Part shown: positions 56,386-64,000 of the stretch, one piece after another
Layout of the letters: every line of letters starts with the position of its first letter
How positions within the stretch are numbered: position 1 is the first letter of the stretch
Made by a program: the position numbers and the translations under genes
Assembly: GCF_963082655.1 (NCBI RefSeq)
Contig: NC_081554.1
Coordinates: 60,083,933-60,147,932 of the forward strand
Length of the DNA stretch: 64,000 nt
Origin: Stomoxys calcitrans
Taxonomy: Eukaryota > Arthropoda > Insecta > Diptera > Muscidae
Direction: 5' to 3'
The notes under the pieces: generated by a model
What the model was told of the DNA's origin: nothing
The model's input: only the letters and a program-made list of their open reading frames with translations
The model's database searches: none

Positions 56386-56562
56386 TTTATTAATCTTGGT
56401 TTTATTTCGTCTGTGCGTAGATATTGCTTTTATATAAATCGATATCCTCATTTTTCGATTGAAATATAGGTGATGGAAAAATAACGATAGTATCTATATT
56501 TATTATTAAAACTATCGAAAATATCGAATGTTGCGATTATCGATAGTTTGCCAGCTGTAACA

Positions 56563-57589
56563 AAGACTACATCATGAACCTGTCCAATCGTTATATCTTC
56601 AAATTTAACCATCTTTTGACCAGAAGATTCATATGTCTCAAGTTTAAGTTGAATATCTTCACTTTTAAGAACTTATGCATTTAAAGAAGCTGATATCTTA
56701 GTCTTCCAGTTATGCTAAAGTAATACTACCCTATTAGTACCAACAATTGAAGGATTCCATTTCTCTATTTTTTATTTTTGCTTAGCCTTTTCTTCATTCT
56801 ATTGCATATTTTACAATGCTATTCCATGCAGCATTGCTCATTTTTCTAGAACATTCTTGGCCTCAATTAAAACTTAACTTTGTATGAATTCGCTTTGAAT
56901 CTTTAACTCTGCCCATATCTGAGGAGTCTCTTTTTGTAACTTCTTTCGTTTAGTTGACTTGATAGCATATAGCAACACTATTTTTTAGTTTGATTGCTCT
57001 TAGCACCAATGAAAGAAAATTTAATTGAAGACAAATCAATTGAACATCAAAAATAAATAAACAAAAATAAAACAGCATTGGTTTATTTTTAGCATTCAAG
57101 TACTTATGATCAATATAAATAGACATTCTCTTTACAAAAAAATTTTTGCCAGGTCCATATAACTCAACACCCAAAGATTCTATTTAACGTCAGTGCCTGC
57201 AATAATAATAATAATACCGCGCAAACGGCAGAGTCGTAAGAGATTGTTGGCATGTGTTTGTGGTGGGTATGTGGTATCTTACGCAAATCGTAGTAAATTG
57301 AAAATTGAATTTAAATTGAAATGTTCTGTTGCAAAGCAATTGAGGCAAGACGGCAGCATATTGTCACCAAAAACCTCAAATACAAATGAACGCAAGTGAA
57401 TATGGCAAATAAAGTGGATTGTTCAATCAATTATGTGAGATGTATAGAAAGAAGCAGTATAAAGTACGAGAAGGAAAAATATCAAAAATGGAAAAAATGT
57501 AACATTCTATTGATTTTCCAAAATTTTATGACACCTTAGAATTGTTTGCGAATTTTAGTTTCAGAAATTATGAAACCTATTGTTCAGCT
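56563..57589. other. No recognised gene
   Basis: No domain recognised. An (AAT)n run lies at 57201-57216. The short ORFs are AT-driven. Confidence 0.45.
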
Positions 57590-58985
57590 AAAAATCAGTA
57601 AGGAAAGGCAAAAGTCGGGCGTTGCCGACTTTATAATACCCTACACCTAACCTATAAGCACAAAGTAGGAGCTATATCTAATTCTGAACCAATTTTCATA
57701 GACCTCGTCCGATGTTTTCAGATTTGTTATTAAACAATCCGTATCGAATGTAGGACAATTATGTACAAACTGTAATACATACGGTTGACAAATGACAACA
57801 TAATTGCGAACTACCCAAAATCTGACGAACATATATATGGGAGCTACATCTACATCTGAACCGATTTTGACCAAACTTCTTAGATATTTTGGTAGGCATG
57901 GAGAAAACCCTTGTGCCCAATTTTGGCAATATTGGTCAATTAAAGGGCTTGCAGTGACTCTAGACCGTTTTCTGTGAAATTCACCAGTAATATTAGGTGT
58001 CACAAGAAAATCCATGCTGCTACATTTCGAGAAAATCGGTTGACAAATGACCACCTTATTGCAAAATTTCTCAAAATCGGACGAACATATATATGGGAGC
58101 TATATCTAAATCTGAATCGATTTCGACCAATCTTTATGGATATTGTGGAAGTCATCGAGGAAGGTGTTGTACAAAAATTTGGGAAGATTGGTGAATAAAT
58201 GAGCTTGCAGTGGCTCTAGGATTGAAAATCAGGCGATATATATATGAGAGCTATATCTCAATCTAAACCGATTTCTATGAAAAAACACCAGTAATGTCGA
58301 GAGTCAAGACAAAATCCTTCCTGCTAAATTTCGAAAAAATCGATTGACAAATGACCACTTTATTGCAATATTTCTCAAAATCGGACGAGCATATTTATGG
58401 AAGCTATATCTAAATCTGAACCGATTTCGACCAAACTTTATGGATATTGTGGAAGTCGTCGAGGAAAGCATTGTACAAAGTTTTGGGAATATTGGTGAAT
58501 AAATACGCTTGCTGTGGCTCTTGGAGGAAAAATCGGGCGATATATATAACTATGAGAGCTATATCAAAATCCGAACCGATTTCTATAAAATTTACCAGTA
58601 ATGTCAAGAATCAAGATAAACACCTTCCATCAGTTAACAAATTACTATTTTATAGCATAATTACTGCAAATCGGACAAACATATATATGGGAGCTATATC
58701 TAAATCTGAACCGATTTTTTCCCAAAATCAATAGGCTTCGTCTCTAGGCCGAAAAACATGCCAGCACCAAATTTGAAGAAGATCGGATGAAAATAGACAC
58801 CTGTAGTTTGCACACAAATAACCATGGACAGACAGACGGACATAGCTACATCGTATTAGAAAGTGATTCTGAGTCGATCGGTATTCTTATCAATGGGTCT
58901 ATCTCTCTTCCATTTGGGTGTTACAAACAAGTTCACTAAGTTTTAATACCCTGTACGACAGTAGTGGTGTAGGGTATAAGCACAG
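57590..58985 (+). repeat. Family E interspersed element, near complete
   Basis: Begins ggcaaaagtcgggcgttgcc and ataccctacacctaacc, and ends tacgacagtagtggtgtagg. Units of ~160 bp carry gaacatatatatgggagcta (57828, 58082, 58676) and tatctaaatctgaaccgatt. The terminal block has gacggacatagctacatcg, gatcggtattcttatcaatg and tgggtgttacaaacaag. Inverted end motifs (ataccctacacc and ggtgtagggtat) mirror families A and C. The ORFs here are translated repeats. Confidence 0.87.
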
Positions 58986-59076
58986 TTGGGCGGAAAACAT
59001 TATAATACCGAAAAGGGCCTTAATCATGCACTGTCTAAACGTCTACTAATGGTGTGCTCACCAATTCGTCTGTGTC

Positions 59077-59170
59077 TTAGAGCTGTCAAACTATTGATAG
59101 TTGGATTTTTTAATCAATATCGATAGTTTAGTGTTAAAAACTATCGATACTATCGGTAACATTTAATTTT
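59077..59170. repeat. TATCGATA TIR element, partial copy
   Basis: ttagagctgtcaaactattg, atcaatatcgatagttta and aactatcgatactatcgg: same end and palindromic core as 55259/56559. The other end is not identified. Confidence 0.5.
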
Positions 59171-59330
59171 TTGTTGAAATGAATCCTTGTTTGATAAAAA
59201 TTATTGGATTAACCAACAATTCCATAATTCATAGGCTAAACCTTTGCTTTTGAATAGAAAGCCTTCACAATGATACATGTTTGTCCTACATATGCGGCAC
59301 ACACCGATAACTTTTGTATAATAGAAACAA

Positions 59331-59395
59331 GTTAAAAGGCATTACGTTCGGCCGGGGCGAACTTTAGATACCCACCATCTCATTATAACTATTAA
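59331..59395 (+). repeat. Family C-type 5' end fragment
   Basis: aacaagttaaaaggcattac, gttcggccggggcgaacttt and gatacccaccatctc: a start phrase with no tandem units following. Confidence 0.7.
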
Positions 59396-61014
59396 CCACA
59401 TTTCCATTAAATTCGGTTAAAATGCACTATTTGTGAACCCGTAGTGAACCCGTGAATAAGGAACCTATGTTTTTTAAATGTGGACTATTAGTGGATTTCT
59501 TGTAACCAATACATAACGTCTGTTCCATGGCAAAAACTTTTCTGTAATCAATAAAAAATTCTTCGTTCTGGCAATCTTTGTTTTCATGATTCACTCCGAT
59601 CTCTACACTCATCCCTTTAGGAGAAAAATAATGTACGGGAAGAAATATAAAAAAGAAAATTGTTGACGGAAGCACCTTACTAACCCATAGTTAGATTTTG
59701 AGGGCTTTATTGACATTTTAATTCAAAATCTCGAAAATTTCCTGGCCTGCATTTTCCATATTGAATCTTGCGCGAACCTCAAGTTACCATATTTCTGTTA
59801 TTGATGAGTGTTTTACATGTCTACCATATTCACCAAATTTTTTTGTATTCACTTAGGCGATTATTTTTTAATAAATTTCAAAGTATACTTTGGGGAGTCA
59901 TTGTGAATATATAAGAGTCACATTAAATATGCAAATAATACCTTTGGAATAATGTCAAACAGTGATTATTCTGGTCGAATGATGTTTATAATCCAATTTA
60001 TAAAATTACAAACAATAATTTATTGCCTCTACAGAAGTGAGTAGGGAGATTACCAAACACATATTACACAAAGGTATATTTATTTTATTTATTTTTTTTC
60101 GAAAATGTCACAGCAATTAACTTTAATTTAAAGAGCATGAGCCTCCTTCTCAAAAAAAAAAAAAAATAAATAAATAATTTACCAAAAGTTGAAACAAGGC
60201 CATCGAACTTAAATTGTATGTAAGTCTGTCATACATGAAAAATACAACAATTCCCCGAAAACAAAAAAAAATTCAACACCAACAATGTCAAATCGAAAAA
60301 CAATTGCCGCCTACCTCGTCAAGGGGATTTCAAATGCCATTACCAAAATAAAATCCCACTATGATATCATCAAACTTATATTCTAAGGGTTACTCGTTTA
60401 CACTGAACTTAGTACATATACCAGACCCCATTAAAGTCCCATTTATTACCACAAGCAGCAGCATTTGTATTTTATGTTTGCCCCTCTACTATGGCAACCA
60501 TCCACCATATACCCAGTGTCCTTAATGTACTTGACCTGAAAATTTTTGGCAGGCGTTTTATCATGATTTTAATTGTAATGCTTGCAAAAATCCGAAGCAT
60601 ACATTAAGGGTGTGTTGGCTGAACTATGTAGTAGTTAATAAAATTTATTGCATTCTTCTTCCTTTTTTGAATGAAGAAAAAGTGTTAAACTATGGCTATT
60701 TGAAGAAGTGTTCAAACAGAAAATTACTTGATATTTATAATGAAATGTGACCCTTTATGGCTGTATATGGTGGCAGCGAAATGCGAGCAGAACAAATTTA
60801 TGGCCTACTTTCAGGCACTGGGCAAATATGAATATTAAGTATGGGATATGTAAATGAAATTAGGCTACAATTTATCTGGGTAATGGTTGTAGGAAAAAAG
60901 AAGGCAAAGTTTGGGAATTTAAGTAAATATTGTAAAGATTAAGGGTATGAAGGAAAATTGGTCTTTTATATTATGTAAGATTCATAGTTTTCCAGATAAC
61001 ATTGCGAGTTATAT
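59396..61014. other. No recognised gene
   Basis: AT-rich, with no domain, RNA gene or shared repeat recognised. Confidence 0.45.
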
Positions 61015-62516
61015 AAAAATTTTATCAAAAGAGAATATTTCTTGGAAATTTTTTCTTTAAAGAATACTTTTAGAATTTTGACTACAGAGAAACTTTATTA
61101 TAGATTTTGTTTTTAAACAAAATATCTTGGGAATTTTATCTTCCAATAGAATTTCTTAAATTTTGTCTTTAGAGAATTTTTTTCTCACAAATTTCTCAGA
61201 AATTATTTCTTTAGCGAGAATTTCTTAGCAATTTAATTTTTAAAGAAAATTTCTTAGAAATGTTGGCTTTAAAAGCGGTTAAATCATATATACATAAAAT
61301 TTTTGCCAAATGGCTCCTCACAACATGCTATAAAAAGGTTAAAATGGTCTCGCCTAAAAGTATGCATATATTTTTTTGACTGAAAAATTCAAGAGTTACA
61401 TATAGGAACATAGAAGAATGTAGTTACAAAAACTCCTTTAAAAATTTCGCTACAAAAACAATTCCATTTAGTAAAAATGGCCCTCCATAGGGCTTGGTTG
61501 AAATGGTCTATCCCAGAAGTATGCAGTTATTTTTGAGACTGAAAAACTCTAAGAGTTAAAGAAAAGAAGTTAGTTGGCAAAAATTTCTTCAAAAATTTCA
61601 CCAGAGAAACAATTCTGTGAAATTTTTTCTGGAGAGAAAAATTTTATGACATTTTCTGCAAAGATAAATTTTTTTATGATCTATCCCTAATCTATCTCTA
61701 ATAATAACATAATTATAATAATGTCTTAAAAACAAAATTTCTATAAATTCCTTCAGAAGTTAGGAAAAATATTTTCTCAAGAAAAAATTTCTAAGAAATT
61801 TTCTCTACAGACAAAATTTCTAAGAATTTAAAAGTGGTTAAGCCACATTTACATAACATTTTTACTAAATGGCTTCTAGGGCATACTATAAAATGCAGTT
61901 ATTTTTGAGACTGAAAAACTTTAAGACACTTTAAAAATGCCACTAGAGAAAAAATTCTGTAAAATCTTCACTGGAAAGAAAGATTTTATGACATTTTCTA
62001 TAACCACAAAATTGCTATAAAATTTTCTTTAAATTTCTAGGAAATTTTCTGAGTTCTATAATAATAAAATTTCTATGCAAATATGTCTAAAAACAAAAAT
62101 TCTATGAATTTTTTATGAATCTATATTTTCTAAAGAATTTAAAAGTAGTTAAGTCATATTTACATAACCTATTTACTAAATAGCTCCTTAGGACATGCAA
62201 TAAAATGGTTGAAATGGTCTCGGCCCAAAAGTATGCAATTATTTTTGAGACAGAAAAACTCTTAAAGAAAGGATTCCATGTTCCTTTATTTGACAAAAAT
62301 TTCTTTATAATTTCACCGGAGAATAAATTCTGTAAAATTTTCTCTGGAGAGAAAATTTTTGTGACATTTTCTACAAAGAAATTTTCTTAAAATTTTTAGG
62401 AAATTTTCTAAGTTCTCTAATAATAAAATTTCTGTGAAAATATGTCTAAAAACAAAAATTCCATGCATTCCATAAAAATTATGGAACAATTTCTAAGAAA
62501 TTTTCTCTATAGACAA
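61015..62516. repeat. ~33-bp minisatellite with ~340-370-bp higher-order units
   Basis: ttaaagaaaatttcttagaa-type units fill most of the segment. A longer module (aaatggtct, aagtatgcag, ttatttttgagac, tgaaaaactc) recurs at about 61350, 61505, 61890 and 62215, with the 33-bp units between, forming a higher-order repeat. Confidence 0.8.
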
Positions 62517-63173
62517 GGTAAGTCAGGATAGGTTTAAGTGACAGTCTGCCATAAGACTCACTTAGACGTTTTCGTCCATTCTGAAACCACAGGAACAGAA
62601 GAAGGAAGATGGCTTCTAGTTCCTACCGTCGAATCATCCAGTCCGCTTTAAAAAGTCCAATAACTTACGTATGTTCACATCCGCTGAATCAGACAGGTTC
62701 TCAAAGAAATGAGAACCTAAAATGGAACTCCTTCTATAGTCTCTTCTTCTTCGATGTCCTCACAGCTTCTGCAAAAGTCGTTGCTGACAACCTTTAGTCT
62801 GTCAGCATGTTTTCCGATAAGACAGTGACCTTTCATGACGGACACAATGACTAAGACGTATGCTCAAGCCAGTGACACCAAAGCGGCAGACCACTTGAAG
62901 TCTAGATTAGACCACATAGTTTTGGAATGCTCACAGCCCCCACTTTGTGGCCATCTATCATTCGTTGTCCTTCGGGCCTGGTCCGGAAAACTTAGCTTAC
63001 ATGGCGCTAGAGGCATACCTACAGATTTCAGTATCCCCGGAATGTGTAGGGTAGTTCCTAGTCTCGCAAGTTCGTCCGCTTTACAATTCCCTGGGATATC
63101 TCTGGTGCCCGGCACCCAGAACAGGTGAATTTTGATCTGTTCAGCCATCTCCTTGAAAGACAGTCGAGGTCGG
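62517..63173 (-). mobile_element. LINE-B 3' end, 5'-truncated insertion
   Basis: The minus strand has RNase H (SFKEMAEQIKIHLFWVPG, NCKADELARLGTTLHIPG), then decayed coding and the 3' UTR ending gcagactgtcacttaaacc. It is flanked by tctatagacaa (62506-62516) and tctttagacaa (63174-63184), a probable 11-bp target duplication with one mismatch. It sits inside a ~33-bp minisatellite. Confidence 0.87.
62864..63173 (-). pseudogene. LINE-B RNase H C-terminal part
   Basis: Open minus-strand frame carrying EMAEQIKIHLFWVPGTRDIP (His of VPGH replaced by Thr), NCKADELARLGTTLHIPG and LKSVGMPLAPCKLSF. Colinear with 28440-28648. Loss of the His and 5' truncation make it inactive. Confidence 0.88.
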
Positions 63174-63400
63174 TCTTTAGACAAATTTTTATCGAATTTT
63201 TTACTTATTTCTAGGAAATTTTTCCATAGAGAAAATTTCTGAGATATTTTGTCTTTAGAGAAAATTTCTTAGAAATTATGTTTATAGAATTTTTTTTTTT
63301 TTTTCAAAAAAAAAGAAAGAAAGAAAAAATTTTTCTTTAGAGATAATTTCTAGAAGTTTTTAAGTTTTATTAAAAATATTATCTTTAAAGAAAATTGTGT
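63174..63400. repeat. ~33-bp minisatellite, right flank
   Basis: ccatagagaaaatttctgag, gtctttagagaaaatttctt and ttagagataatttctagaag. It continues the array interrupted by LINE-B. Confidence 0.78.
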
Positions 63401-64000
63401 CCCAAATATAGTCTAATTTTAGAATCTTGCAGAACATTCTCAAATCAAAACAAAATATTTAAATATATTATACTCAGTTTCGTCAATTGTTTTCAAAATT
63501 ATCATTTTGAACTTTAGGTGACATTGAAATATTAGAAACAGCAGATACAGAAACAAACAAAGGAGGCTAATACGAAAATTATTTGTTGTTCATCATTCAC
63601 ATAAAACTGATGATAATTTTCACATTGCACAAAAGATTTGATTATTTATTTCCAAAAAAAATTTTCTAAAGATTATTTGCAAATTAACGTCATAATGAGA
63701 CTTTATTTAATAAATTATATCAAGTCTAAAAATATGTTAAATAGTATAATGTATTGTTTTCATATAGGCCATATGTTGGGCTTATCTATTTATTATTTTG
63801 TTTCTCTCTATGCAATTGTCCGTCCGTCTGTCCGTTCAGCCATTTCATCCATTAAATTTTTGATGTTAATCATTGTTTGGGTGTCATATGCACATCACAA
63901 TCACGTAATGCTTTGGGGTATTGTTTTTATTTGTTTTGTTTTTTTGTTTTGTCGTTTTTGCCTTTCTCCGCCACACCTCTGTAATGGGAATTTATGTGTT
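63401..64000. other. No recognised gene
   Basis: AT-rich end of the window. A (CCGT/CTGT) stretch (gtccgtccgtctgtccgttc) lies at 63819. No domain recognised. Confidence 0.45.

Larger units (their letters stand above)
55259..56559. mobile_element. TATCGATA TIR element split by LINE-A
   Basis: The left end TAGAGCTGGCAAAATATCGA (55259) and right end, reading inward TACAGCTGGCAAACTATCGA (from 56559), are inverted copies followed by clusters of TATCGATA. Without the LINE-A the element is about 250 bp. A relative lies at 59077-59170 (ttagagctgtcaaactattg). No transposase; superfamily unknown. Confidence 0.6.

Noticed and set aside
63780..63850. CCGTCTGTCCG run as the end of a family A-E element
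   Set aside because: The adjoining terminal-block phrases (ggacatggctag, cctatggtggg) are absent, so it was left as simple sequence.

Overview
This looks like nuclear DNA of a calyptrate (muscid-type) fly: AT-rich, no bacterial-style gene packing, and full of decayed transposable elements and interspersed repeats of the kinds I associate with house fly, stable fly and relatives. The species is inferred from repeat style and is not proven. I found no convincing host protein-coding exon, no rRNA and no stand-alone tRNA gene. Almost every readable protein piece belongs to a transposon, so the window is best read as intergenic or intronic accessory DNA.

Layout. 0-5.7 kb: interspersed-repeat end, tRNA-derived SINE, a 2 kb LINE-A retrotransposon copy (minus strand; RT, RNase H, zinc knuckle), then two large tandem-unit repeats (2735-4386 and 4612-5742). 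7.3-13.5 kb: nested remnants: a LINE-A tail inside a family E repeat, a second LINE-A copy carrying a mariner deletion derivative, a mariner end and a SINE, then a family X repeat carrying another SINE with target-site duplication. 15-18 kb: a mariner fragment, then the best-preserved element, a Tc1-type transposon (16169-18043) with IR/DR ends, whose 342-codon transposase frame is interrupted only by a 232-bp MITE. 19.7-21.4 kb: RTE-like LINE. 22.5-23.8 kb: mariner-type MITE and a transposase remnant. 27.7-29.7 kb: LINE-B copy carrying a SINE. 31-39 kb: minisatellites, repeat families B, C, D and X, and a second mariner TIR fragment. 42-45 kb: a triplicated LINE-B segment, SINE, a duplicated unknown block and a TIR element. 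47-53 kb: LINE-A pieces and ATCGAT-rich satellites. 53.6-56.6 kb: an internally deleted mariner invaded by a palindromic 31-bp minisatellite, then LINE-A inside a TATCGATA TIR element. 57.6-59 kb: family E element. 61-63.4 kb: minisatellite and higher-order repeats with a LINE-B insertion.

How the parts relate. Two RNase H-bearing LINE families (A and B) supply most coding remnants. A tRNA-derived SINE has at least six copies and has inserted into LINE-A, LINE-B and family X. Three or more Tc1/mariner lineages occur, mostly as deletion derivatives. The nesting gives a relative history: LINE-A and family X are older than the SINE and mariner MITE insertions, and the Tc1 copy is older than the MITE inside it. 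I did not find an undescribed functional system. The most unusual objects are the MITE-split but otherwise open Tc1, the palindromic minisatellite inside a mariner gene, and the large repeat families with inverted ends.
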